Shown piece after piece: positions 40,929 through 48,598 of a stretch of 51,506 nucleotides of DNA. The stretch spans positions 1 to 51,506 of the forward strand of contig CAAFVM010000030.1 of NCBI GenBank assembly GCA_900766495.1, read 5' to 3'. The position numbers and the translations under genes were made by a program. The notes below the pieces were generated by a model. That model was not told the DNA's origin and did no database searches. It saw nothing but the letters and a program-made list of their open reading frames with translations. Source of the DNA: Clostridia bacterium (GTDB lineage Bacteria > Bacillota > Clostridia > Christensenellales > Borkfalkiaceae). Positions within the stretch are counted from its first letter, which is position 1; every line of letters begins with the position of its first letter.

Positions 40929-43325
40929 TTATTTTCTTAAATTAGCGTCGTAGAAACCGCGAATTTCGCTTTCGCCGCGATAAATTTCGAAGCCGCCCTC
41001 TTTTTTGGGAACCACAAGCGTGGGCGCGTTGGTAATGCCGTAAGCGCCTACAAGGCTCTGATTTTCATAGCAGTCGACGGTGGTATATTCAACGCCGGCT
41101 TTTTCGAACAAGGCTTTTATAGCTTTGCATCTGGGGCAAGTGGCGGTGGTGAACAGCGTAAGTCCGTCAAGTTTCATTCTGTCGTCGCCCTTTTCGCAGG
41201 CTTCGCATTTTTCACCGCCCTCGGCGTTCACGTGCGAGTGCGGTTTGTAAGCCGAATTCATAACGTCGTAAAGCTTTCTTTCCTTAAATTCCTGCGCTTT
41301 GCCCGCATTCCAGTTCTGAACCGGACGATAGTAACCGGTTATACGGCTGTAAACTTCGGTGGTTTCACCGCACTCGGGGCATTTATAAACTTCGCCTTTA
41401 ATATAACCGTGCTTTCTGCAAACCGAATAGGTAGGCGAAATGGTGTAGTAAGGCAATTTGTAATTTTCGGCTATTTTTCTTACGAGATTAGCGGCAGATT
41501 TCCAATCGGGCATTTTTTCGCCTATAAATGCGTGGAAAACGGTTCCCGAAGTATAAAGAGTTTGCAACTCGTCCTGAATTTCAAGCGCCGAGAACACGTC
41601 GTCGGTATAGCTTACGGGCAGATGCGAGCTGTTGGTATAGAAAGGAGTTTCGCCCTTGCCTGCAGCGGTGATAATGTCGGGGAAATCTTTAACGTCGTGT
41701 TTAGCCATACGGTAGGAAGTTGATTCCGCGGGAGTGGCTTCGAGGTTGTAAAGGTCGCCGTATTTTTCCTGATAGTCGGAAAGGCGTTCGCGCATGTGGT
41801 TAAGCACCTGCTTTGTAAATTCCTGCGCGGTTTTATCGGTAAGGTCTTTTCTTATCCAATTTGCGTTAAGGCAGGCTTCGTTCATACCCACAAGACCTAT
41901 TGTCGAGAAGTGGTTCGCGAAGGTTCCGAGATAACGCTTGGTGTAAGGATAAAGCCCCGCGTCGAGCAGTCTGGTAATAACCGTTCTTTTAATTTTAAGC
42001 GAACGCGCCGAAATATCCATAAGCCTGTCGAGGCGTTTATAGAAATCGGCTTCGTCAACCGACTGATAAGCTATGCGCGGCATATTGATGGTAACTACGC
42101 CGATAGAACCGGTGCTTTCGCCGCTTCCGAAGAAACCGCCCGATTTTTTGCGGAGTTCGCGCAAATCGAGGCGCAGACGGCAGCACATACTGCGCACGTC
42201 GCTCGGCTCCATATCGCTGTTGATGTAGTTGCTAAAATAAGGAGTGCCGTATTTCGCGGTCATTTCGAAAAGCAGTTTGTTGTTTTCGGTTTCAGACCAG
42301 TCGAACGTTCTGGTTATAGAGTAAGTAGGAATAGGATATTGAAAACCTCTGCCGTTGGCATCGCCGTCTATCATTATTTCGATAAACGCCTTGTTTACCA
42401 TATCCATTTCTTTCTTGCAGTCTTTATATTTGAAGTCCATTTCCTTGCCGCCTACGATTGCGGGAAGTTCGGCAAGGTCGTTAGGTACAGTCCAGTCGAG
42501 CGTAATGTTCGAGAACGGAGCCTGCGTCCCCCAGCGCGACGGAGTGTTCACGCCGTAAATGAACGATTCGATGCACTTTTTAACCTCGTTGTAAGAAAGG
42601 TTGTCTACCTTTACGAACGGAGCAAGGTAAGTATCGAACGACGAAAACGCCTGCGCGCCCGCCCATTCGTTTTGCATTATGCCCAAAAAGTTAACCATCT
42701 GGTTGCACAAAGTGGCAAGGTGGCTTGCGGGCGAAGATGTAATTTTGCCGGGAACGCCGCCCAAGCCCTCTTTTATAAGTTGTTTAAGCGACCAACCCGC
42801 GCAATAACCGGTAAGCATCGAAAGGTCGTGAATGTGAATTTCGGTGTTTCTGTGCGCGTCGGCTATTTCCCGGTCGTAAATTTCGGAAAGCCAGTAGTTT
42901 GCGGTTATGGCGCCCGAGTTGCTTAAAATAAGCCCGCCTACCGAGTAGGTCACCGTGGAATTTTCTTTAACGCGCCAGTCCAAAGCTTTAACATAGCTGT
43001 CTACAAGCTCTTTATAGTCGATTATAGTTGACTTTATGTTGCGGATTTTTTCGCGATTTTTACGGTACAAAATATAGGTTTTGGCTACGTCGTAATACCC
43101 CGCTTCGGAAAGAACTTTCTCCACGCTGTCCTGAATATCTTCAACGGCAATCGCCCCGTCCTTTATTTTGTCCGAAAAATCTGCCGTGACTTTTAAAGTT
43201 ATAAAGTCTATAACTTCTTTGTCGTAAGGCTTGTTTAACGCCTCGAACGCTTTGGTTATGGCGTCGCTGATTTTTGCAAGGTTAAAATCGACTTTGGTCG
43301 AATCCCTCTTAACTACCTGATACAT
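40929..43325 (-). CDS. nrdD: Anaerobic (class III) ribonucleoside-triphosphate reductase fused to a glutaredoxin-like domain
   Basis: The 798-residue protein starts with an ATP-cone (about 1-95; VVKRDSTKVDFNLAKISDAI), then the class III catalytic barrel. Near residue 670 are zinc cysteines (CRKHGYIK, KCPECGE) and the glycyl radical loop YSRITGYYRPVQNWNAGK. The last ~75 residues are a thioredoxin/glutaredoxin-fold domain with CPRC (LTLFTTATCPRCKAIKALF). It makes deoxynucleotides without oxygen. NrdD enzymes with a NrdH-like partner take electrons from a redoxin instead of formate; here the redoxin is part of the chain. The activase gene nrdG is not in the window. Two NrdR boxes lie upstream of its promoter. 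Confidence 0.95.
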   Translation of the reverse strand: MYQVVKRDSTKVDFNLAKISDAITKAFEALNKPYDKEVIDFITLKVTADFSDKIKDGAIAVEDIQDSVEKVLSEAGYYDVAKTYILYRKNREKIRNIKSTIIDYKELVDSYVKALDWRVKENSTVTYSVGGLILSNSGAITANYWLSEIYDREIADAHRNTEIHIHDLSMLTGYCAGWSLKQLIKEGLGGVPGKITSSPASHLATLCNQMVNFLGIMQNEWAGAQAFSSFDTYLAPFVKVDNLSYNEVKKCIESFIYGVNTPSRWGTQAPFSNITLDWTVPNDLAELPAIVGGKEMDFKYKDCKKEMDMVNKAFIEIMIDGDANGRGFQYPIPTYSITRTFDWSETENNKLLFEMTAKYGTPYFSNYINSDMEPSDVRSMCCRLRLDLRELRKKSGGFFGSGESTGSIGVVTINMPRIAYQSVDEADFYKRLDRLMDISARSLKIKRTVITRLLDAGLYPYTKRYLGTFANHFSTIGLVGMNEACLNANWIRKDLTDKTAQEFTKQVLNHMRERLSDYQEKYGDLYNLEATPAESTSYRMAKHDVKDFPDIITAAGKGETPFYTNSSHLPVSYTDDVFSALEIQDELQTLYTSGTVFHAFIGEKMPDWKSAANLVRKIAENYKLPYYTISPTYSVCRKHGYIKGEVYKCPECGETTEVYSRITGYYRPVQNWNAGKAQEFKERKLYDVMNSAYKPHSHVNAEGGEKCEACEKGDDRMKLDGLTLFTTATCPRCKAIKALFEKAGVEYTTVDCYENQSLVGAYGITNAPTLVVPKKEGGFEIYRGESEIRGFYDANLRK

Positions 43326-43411
43326 CGCATTTCTCCTGTCGTATATATAATAATGATTGTTGCTTTAACACCCTCGCCGTATTCGTTTCCCCTTTAAACG
43401 AGAGTAGCAAC

Positions 43412-43440
43412 ATTATAACGCATAGCCGATTTTTAGTCAA
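43412..43440 (-). promoter_or_regulatory. Promoter of nrdD
   Basis: On the minus strand TTGACT (43435-43440), 17-bp spacer and perfect TATAAT (43412-43417), about 85 bp before the start codon. Confidence 0.9.
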
Positions 43441-43447
43441 GCATTTT

Positions 43448-43463
43448 TCACTATATTTAGTAT
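43448..43463 (-). promoter_or_regulatory. NrdR box, promoter-proximal
   Basis: TCACTATATTTAGTAT fits the NrdR box consensus (acaCwAtATaTwGtgt) with a few flank changes. It lies 7 bp upstream of the -35 box and 32 bp from the second box, about three helical turns. Confidence 0.8.
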
Positions 43464-43479
43464 GCGAATTTTTTAGCAA

Positions 43480-43495
43480 ACACAATATATTGTGT
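43480..43495 (-). promoter_or_regulatory. NrdR box, distal
   Basis: The perfect palindrome ACACAATATATTGTGT matches the NrdR box consensus at every defined position. The pair of boxes indicates repression by NrdR when dATP is high. Confidence 0.88.
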
Positions 43496-43795
43496 ATATT
43501 ATGCATTTTATAAATATTTATTCAAAGGTAAAAATTTTACTTTTCGGCGTTTTACGCGCCTATTTAAGGGGTTTATAAAAAGCGGAGTTTTTCGCCTATT
43601 GTTTTTACGCAGTTTTGCCTTGCAAAAGAGCGGTTAAACCCGCTTGAAAAATTTTTTTCTGCGCGAAAAATATTCATCTTTTGCATACCTGTTTCAGGCG
43701 CTTTTTCGTTAAGCTTTTTTGTCTTTCTCTTCCCGCCGAAAGCCTTGTTTACCGACCTATACGGCAGTTTTTTTCTTTAATTATCGACACTCTCC

Positions 43796-43960
43796 CTGCC
43801 ATTCCGAGCGAAGCCGAGGAATCTCGTGGAAACGTATTTTTCTAATTCCCCGCGACGGGGTGTTTTTGTTATTAGGTTTTCCGCCGCGAGGGTTAAGTTT
43901 ATCTGTCGCCAAACATGCGGCTTCGCCTGGATGTTTCGACTACGCTCAACATGACAGAGA
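43796..43960. repeat. Repeat island 4: R2, R1 and R3 units
   Basis: R2 at 43796-43834, R1 at 43848-43897 and R3 at about 43913-43960 follow each other within 170 bp, all in the same orientation as in islands 2 and 3. The ~280 bp before them (43510-43790) are AT-rich and show no gene. Confidence 0.85.
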
Positions 43961-43976
43961 AAAAGAAAAAATAAAA

Positions 43977-44001
43977 AAACCGCCCCGAAAAGAAGCGGTT
44001 T
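43977..44001 (-). terminator. Terminator of lipoprotein C
   Basis: AAACCGC (43977-43983) pairs with GCGGTTT (43995-44001); on the minus strand a T-run follows. It lies 33 bp past the stop codon at 44034. Confidence 0.85.
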
Positions 44002-44033
44002 AAAAAGCATATTAAAACGTAATATCTTATATC

Positions 44034-45245
44034 TTATTCGTTGCCGAAAGCGCCCTCGTTTACGGGCGAATAAGCGTCGAGCGAAGATTTTTCAAGTTTT
44101 TCGCAATCGGCAAAAGAGCAGACTTTCAAAACGGCGCCGTTTTTCAAAACAACGGTTTCAAGAGTAGAGCAACCGTAGAAGCAAGCCTCTTCAATAACCG
44201 AAAGATTGCTTACGTCAACCGATTTGAGCGAGGTGCATTTATAGAAAGCATATGCGCCGAGTTCGGTAACCGAAGCGGGAATTACGACCTGATAACTTTT
44301 GCCGTAGCCAAGCTTGGTGCAGTTTTCAAAAGCTTTCTGCCCTATTTTGGTAAGAGCGGAAGCCGCCGAGAAATCAACGCGTATAAGCGCCGAGCAACCA
44401 GAGAAAGCGGAATCGCCTATTTCGGTAACGGTGGAAGCAACCGCAAAATCGGTAAGAGCGGTGCAGCCAGCAAAAGCGGAAGCCCCTATTTTAACTGCGT
44501 TTTCAACAACAACGGTTTTTAAAGTAGCAATTTTGTTGAACGCATAACGGGGAAGCTCGTAACCGGTTGCGCCTTTAACGGTAACGCTTTCAAGCGAATC
44601 GGGCAGATAATAACTGGTTTTGCCCGAGGTGTTATAGCTCATTTCAACAGAGGTGCAACCGTCGGCTTCAACGGTTCCGAATAAACTGCCTAAAACTTTG
44701 CCGCCGTTTACCGCGTCGGCAGAGGTTCCTACGAAAGGAAGAACCATCGATTTAAGGTTAGAACAGCCCGCGAACGAAGCCGCGCCTATTTTGGTAACAG
44801 CCGCGCCTATTTCCACGCCGCCGATAAATTTCTGATTAGTGAACGCGTCTTCGGCAATTTCAACATGGTCGTAATCGGCAAAAGAAATGGTTTTGGTTTT
44901 AAGAGCCTGCTTGCCGTCTTTATCGGCTTCGGCATATTGCTTTTCGTCTTTATCGTTTAAATCCGCAACGGTAATACCGTCGTTCATGGTAACGGTTACG
45001 GCTTCGAAATCCTCTTCGTTTACCGAAACGGCGGTGCCGTCGGCAAGGAACAAACCGCTTATAACCAGATATTTGGTCTTTCCGCCCTCGGTGAGGTCTT
45101 CTTCCGCAACGTCCTCTTCTTTATACTCGAACGCCCAGCCTACAAGGTTTTCGTTGGTTTCGTCGTCGCTATTGTTGCAAGCCGCAAGCGAAAACGCAAG
45201 CGATAATGCAGCTACAAGAGCTAACAATCTGCTGAAAAGTTTCAT
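44034..45245 (-). CDS. Lipoprotein C with BspA-type leucine-rich repeats
   Basis: This is a 403-residue product from the ATG at 45245 (MKLFSRLLALVAAL), which has AAAGGAG before it; a longer frame from 45293 adds 16 basic residues and is less likely. The signal peptide ends in the lipobox SLAACNN. From about residue 125 on, LRR_5 repeats follow (VTEIGDSAFSGCSALIRVDF, VTELGAYAFYKCTSLKSVDV). The insert MVLPFVGTSADAVNGGKV interrupts the first repeats exactly as the LPFVG insert does in lipoprotein B, so both share an ancestral repeat domain. Expression is from an ordinary fixed promoter with no recombination sites nearby. It is probably a surface-binding protein. Confidence 0.88.
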   Translation of the reverse strand: MKLFSRLLALVAALSLAFSLAACNNSDDETNENLVGWAFEYKEEDVAEEDLTEGGKTKYLVISGLFLADGTAVSVNEEDFEAVTVTMNDGITVADLNDKDEKQYAEADKDGKQALKTKTISFADYDHVEIAEDAFTNQKFIGGVEIGAAVTKIGAASFAGCSNLKSMVLPFVGTSADAVNGGKVLGSLFGTVEADGCTSVEMSYNTSGKTSYYLPDSLESVTVKGATGYELPRYAFNKIATLKTVVVENAVKIGASAFAGCTALTDFAVASTVTEIGDSAFSGCSALIRVDFSAASALTKIGQKAFENCTKLGYGKSYQVVIPASVTELGAYAFYKCTSLKSVDVSNLSVIEEACFYGCSTLETVVLKNGAVLKVCSFADCEKLEKSSLDAYSPVNEGAFGNE

Positions 45246-45320
45246 AATTTTCTCCTTTAAACGAAAGCGCACGCGCTCCTTACGGGCGCGCAACGCATTA
45301 TATTAGGAAATACTTGCTTT

Positions 45321-45349
45321 ATTGTAACATCAGCAAGCGAATTTGTCAA
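45321..45349 (-). promoter_or_regulatory. Promoter of lipoprotein C
   Basis: On the minus strand a perfect TTGACA (45344-45349), 17-bp spacer and TACAAT (45321-45326), about 75 bp before the chosen start. Confidence 0.88.
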
Positions 45350-45446
45350 TAAAATAACGGCGATTTTTTTATTTGTAAAATTTTTTCGCTTAAATTTTAC
45401 GCCAAACCAAAATCGCAAGTAAAAATGTAAAGTAATGTTTTTATAA

Positions 45447-45495
45447 AAAAGCGCCGCGTTTTAAGCCGATTTTATAAAAATCAGCGGCTTTTTCT
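45447..45495 (-). terminator. Terminator of the zinc ribbon gene
   Basis: On the minus strand AAAAAGCCGCTGATT can pair with AATCGGCTT, and an overlapping CGCGGCGC arm leads into a T-run. It lies 43 bp past the stop codon. Confidence 0.65.
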
Positions 45496-45537
45496 CGTTT
45501 TTTATTGTAACTTTATTACAGCTTTATTGAGGCGATT

Positions 45538-45738
45538 TTACTTGCCGCAACCCGCGCAATGCGAACAATCGCCCGAGCACCCGCCCGAACTTTTCCCCGT
45601 AGCGCCGTACATTTTTCCGCTGTAACTGCGATTCATTTTTTCGCCGCACTTTTTGCAAAAAACTTCCTGTTCGCTGTTTTTTACCAGTTCCTCGCTTTCG
45701 CTTCCGCAAGCGGGGCAAACGTATTGAAGCAAAGGCAT
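45538..45738 (-). CDS. FmdB-type zinc ribbon protein
   Basis: The product is 66 residues from the ATG at 45738 (MPLLQYVCPACG); a perfect GGAGG stands 6 bp before it, which decides this start over the ATG eight codons upstream. CPACG and CKKCG form one zinc ribbon of the FmdB family, followed by SYSGKMYG. A Gly/Ser/Cys-rich tail (GCSGDCSHCAGCGK) ends the protein. FmdB-like proteins are probably regulatory or nucleic-acid-binding, but the role is not established. Confidence 0.85.
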   Translation of the reverse strand: MPLLQYVCPACGSESEELVKNSEQEVFCKKCGEKMNRSYSGKMYGATGKSSGGCSGDCSHCAGCGK

Positions 45739-45770
45739 AACAAACCTCCGTATAATAAGCATTAAAAGGC

Positions 45771-45803
45771 AAAAGTCGCGCTATAAGCCCGTTATCGCGC
45801 ATT
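45771..45803. repeat. Conserved-loop element, copy 11
   Basis: AAAAGTCGCG, then CTATAAGCCCGTTATCGCG and CATT. The stem is GCGC/GCGC around the TATAAGCCCGTTAT loop. It lies just upstream of the zinc ribbon gene. Confidence 0.7.
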
Positions 45804-46020
45804 CTACGCAAAAAACGTTACCTCATAAACGCCGCTACGCGCAATTTCATTTACCTATGCTTTAAGTTATTTACCACGGTAAATTATAACCTTAAATTAA
45901 AAATATTGCAAGCGATTAGCCGCCGCTATATACAAAGCGCGAAAACCGACTTTCACGCCCGCCCAAAATATTTTTCCCAAATATTTTTTCCAAAAAACGC
46001 AAACAGCAAAGAAATGCGAA
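45804..46020. other. Intergenic region between the M23 and zinc ribbon genes
   Basis: An AT-rich stretch without a gene. No promoter or RNA stands out. Confidence 0.4.
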
Positions 46021-46051
46021 AAAAGCCCCGCGAGGCATACGCGAAGCTTTT
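46021..46051 (-). terminator. Terminator of the M23 peptidase gene
   Basis: AAAAGC plus CGCG pair with CGCG plus GCTTTT; on the minus strand a T-run follows (GGGCTTTTTTC). Confidence 0.8.
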
Positions 46052-46118
46052 ATTATATTTGTTTTTATTCGGTTTACCGCGGCGCAATGCTTTTTTGCGC
46101 TCCGCACAACTGTCAATT

Positions 46119-46808
46119 TTATTTTTCGCCCGATTCGAGGTATTTATACGGGTCGATTTTTTCGCCGTTTTCATAAACCTCGAAGTGCAAATGCGCGCCG
46201 TCTTTATATTCTTGTTTGTTGTTGTCGGAAATTTTTCCTATAACGTCGCCCTGCTTTATTTTTTTGCCTACGACTATATTGTCGCCCGCTTCAATCGAGT
46301 TATACACGGTTACAAGCCCGTTTTCGTGTTTAATTTTAACGGTGGTGCCGGTCAGATAAGCGGTGGTAACGCTTTCGACCTCGCCGTCGTAAACGCACAA
46401 AACGTTACCGGATTTACCCTCCTCCGCGGTTATATCCAGCGCGAGGTGCCCGGTGTAAATGTTAAGCGTTTTGTTGTAGGCAACCGAAGCCGCGGTATAT
46501 TCCTGAATAACTTTTCCGTTTTCTACAGGCATAATAAACTTTATTTCCTGCGGCTTCACGGGGTCGTCGGGTTTATCGGGATTATCGGGCTTGTCAGGGT
46601 TGTCGGGTTTGCCCGAACTGCCGCTTCCGCTGTCGGTCGAGTCTTTCTTTCCGCCCGTGTCGTTTTTATCCACCGTACCTATAACGGGATTGCTCGTAAC
46701 CAGCAGAGCGACCGTAACGCTCACCGCGGCAAGCAACACGAACGCTATTATAAAATAGTATAAATTCTTTTTGAAAAATCCTTGTTTCCTTTGTTTTTTT
46801 GCTTCCAT
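46119..46808 (-). CDS. Membrane-anchored M23-family (LytM) protein, possibly SpoIIQ-like
   Basis: The 229-residue protein has one N-terminal membrane segment (about 13-36), a Pro/Asp/Lys-rich linker (PDKPDNPDKPDD), and a C-terminal LytM domain. The metal ligands are present: H and D in TGHLALDIT near residue 120 and HLHFE near 204. It is thus probably an active peptidoglycan endopeptidase on the outside of the membrane. Size and layout also fit SpoIIQ of spore-formers, which acts in engulfment; no other sporulation gene is adjacent to support this. The start at 46808 has GGAGG before it. Confidence 0.88.
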   Translation of the reverse strand: MEAKKQRKQGFFKKNLYYFIIAFVLLAAVSVTVALLVTSNPVIGTVDKNDTGGKKDSTDSGSGSSGKPDNPDKPDNPDKPDDPVKPQEIKFIMPVENGKVIQEYTAASVAYNKTLNIYTGHLALDITAEEGKSGNVLCVYDGEVESVTTAYLTGTTVKIKHENGLVTVYNSIEAGDNIVVGKKIKQGDVIGKISDNNKQEYKDGAHLHFEVYENGEKIDPYKYLESGEK

Positions 46809-46938
46809 TTTTTAACCTCCGAATAGCAGTATGTACATAATTGCCGCTCAAAAAATTTTTAAACGTATTTTGCGTTAATTAATCGCGATTGTTTTTCACT
46901 TTCCTTTTTTAATCTTTTTATGCGGTTTTATGAAACGA

Positions 46939-47523
46939 CTAATATGCCCCGAAAGCCAAAGGATAGGCAAGCGCGGTTCCGCTTTCGGCAACGGCAGCAT
47001 GAACGTTTACTTTTTCGCCGCCTATAACCACGAACGACGGAAGCCGAGGCGAATAAAAATAGTAGTTTTTAAAATTCTCGCCGCATTCTTTAAAAACAAG
47101 ATCGGCGTTAAGTTCTTTCGCAAAAGCGTTAATTTGTTCTTCGCTTAACTTTTGAGTAAAAAAAGCGCATTCGCCCTTTACGTTTTCGGCGTTTTTCGCT
47201 TTACCCGCGCAAACCTCGTCAAGCGAAAAATAACTTAAAACCTTGCACCCGCTCGACTGCGTATATAAATACACGTCGTAGCGCGCCCCGCCCCATTCTT
47301 TATAGTCTCGGGCGAAAACGGGTGCCGAAGCGTTTTTATAACAAACAACGACGGCTAAAATTGCAAGCAGAAACGCGCAGACCGCGCACAAAACCTGTTC
47401 GCGTTTAAAAATTTTCTTTTCGCAAATAACGTAGCCGTCGCAATCGCGCGAAAACTCACTATATTTTTCATTTTTAAAAGCCGCGCCCGCAACATAAAAA
47501 TTTTCGCCGCAATTTTTAAGCAT
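46939..47523 (-). CDS. Unknown single-pass membrane protein
   Basis: This 194-residue protein is not recognised with confidence. A cytoplasmic segment of about 45 residues leads to one membrane segment (about 46-63) and an extracellular part with a conserved-looking end (YYFYSPRLPSFVVIGG, VNVHAAV). The end has the feel of a secreted sporulation- or envelope-associated domain. It lies 130 bp upstream of the M23 gene on the same strand, so the two may be linked in function. Confidence 0.65.
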   Translation of the reverse strand: MLKNCGENFYVAGAAFKNEKYSEFSRDCDGYVICEKKIFKREQVLCAVCAFLLAILAVVVCYKNASAPVFARDYKEWGGARYDVYLYTQSSGCKVLSYFSLDEVCAGKAKNAENVKGECAFFTQKLSEEQINAFAKELNADLVFKECGENFKNYYFYSPRLPSFVVIGGEKVNVHAAVAESGTALAYPLAFGAY

Positions 47524-47776
47524 AAAAAAATCTCCGCTTTGCCGCAGACGGATTTTTACCCGCCTGCAGGTTTTACGAAGACGATTATTGCCGCGAACAA
47601 AAAATTTTATTCGCTTAAATTTAATTTTTTTATTTTTGTTTTTCGGTCGGCGCTCAAATCAAATTTTAAAACAACAAGTAATAATACTTCCGTTAGAGCG
47701 CAACCAAAGCCGAGTTTTCCGCAAATTCGCAATAAAAAGTCGCATTTACGTTTGCGAGCGATAACGAATAGAAAGC

Positions 47777-48598
47777 CTATTCCAAAATTTTTTCGGTAAG
47801 AACGGCAAAATTTTCGCAATCTACGGTAGCTTTAACGTCGCTTGCCGCATAGCTTTCGCGCGTGGCTTCGCCGGTGTAAACAAGCGCGGTATAAAAGCCG
47901 CAGTTGTTGCCGAACGCAATGTCGGTAGAGAGCCTGTCGCCCACCATAAGCACCTCGTCGCTTTGCACGCCGTAACGCTTTTTAATACGTTCGCCCATAG
48001 CAGCGCGGGGTTTGCCCACAATCAAATCGGGCGCGCGCCCCGAGCTTGCGCGGAACATTTCAATAAACGAGCCCGCGTCGGGCACCGAACAGCCCTTCGC
48101 CGGGCAGGTAAAATCGGGATGAGTCGCCACGTAATAAACTCCGCTTTTTAAAAAATAATCAAACTCGCGGATTTTTTTGTAATCGAGGGTTATATCGTAA
48201 GCAAGCACCGCAACGTCGGGCGAGCTTTCAACAACGTTCACCCCCGCCGCACGGAAATCGGCTTTCACGTCGTCGGGTGCAAGCAGATACACGCGGGCGC
48301 CCGGTTTTTCTTCGTTCAAATATTCCGCCGTAGCCATAGCCGAGGTGTATATCTCGTCGCCGCTTTCGAATATACCCGAAAGGCGCAGGTTCTTTTCGTA
48401 ATCTTTATAACTTTTCGACGAGTTGTTGGTTAAATAAACCAGCTTTCTGCCGCTTTCGCGAAGCCGCTCAAGCGAAGCAATTACCCCGTCTATAGGTTCG
48501 TAATCGATATAAACGGTTCCGTCGAGGTCGAGCAAAATGACTTTTGCTTTTTTAAGTTTTTCAAAATTTTCTTGCGTCTGGCTGCAAACGTTTTTCAT
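47777..48598 (-). CDS. HAD-IIA family phosphatase (NagD/AraL-like)
   Basis: The product is 273 residues from the ATG at 48598. That ATG overlaps the stop codon of the upstream gene as ATGA, so coupled translation is clear, and the longer frame from 48697 lies inside the upstream gene. HAD motifs: DLDGTVYID (nucleophile and acid aspartates) near residue 22, LTNNSSKS near 58, GKPRAAMGERIKKRYG near 190 and VGDRLSTDIAFG near 214. HAD-IIA enzymes hydrolyse small sugar phosphates or similar. Adjacency to an AraM-like gene mirrors araL-araM of Bacillus. The catalytic residues are intact. Confidence 0.9.
   Translation of the reverse strand: MKNVCSQTQENFEKLKKAKVILLDLDGTVYIDYEPIDGVIASLERLRESGRKLVYLTNNSSKSYKDYEKNLRLSGIFESGDEIYTSAMATAEYLNEEKPGARVYLLAPDDVKADFRAAGVNVVESSPDVAVLAYDITLDYKKIREFDYFLKSGVYYVATHPDFTCPAKGCSVPDAGSFIEMFRASSGRAPDLIVGKPRAAMGERIKKRYGVQSDEVLMVGDRLSTDIAFGNNCGFYTALVYTGEATRESYAASDVKATVDCENFAVLTEKILE

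Noticed and set aside
41796..42926. 376-codon plus-strand frame inside nrdD
   Set aside because: It lies opposite a strongly conserved gene, has a biased Arg/Val-rich product and no RBS.
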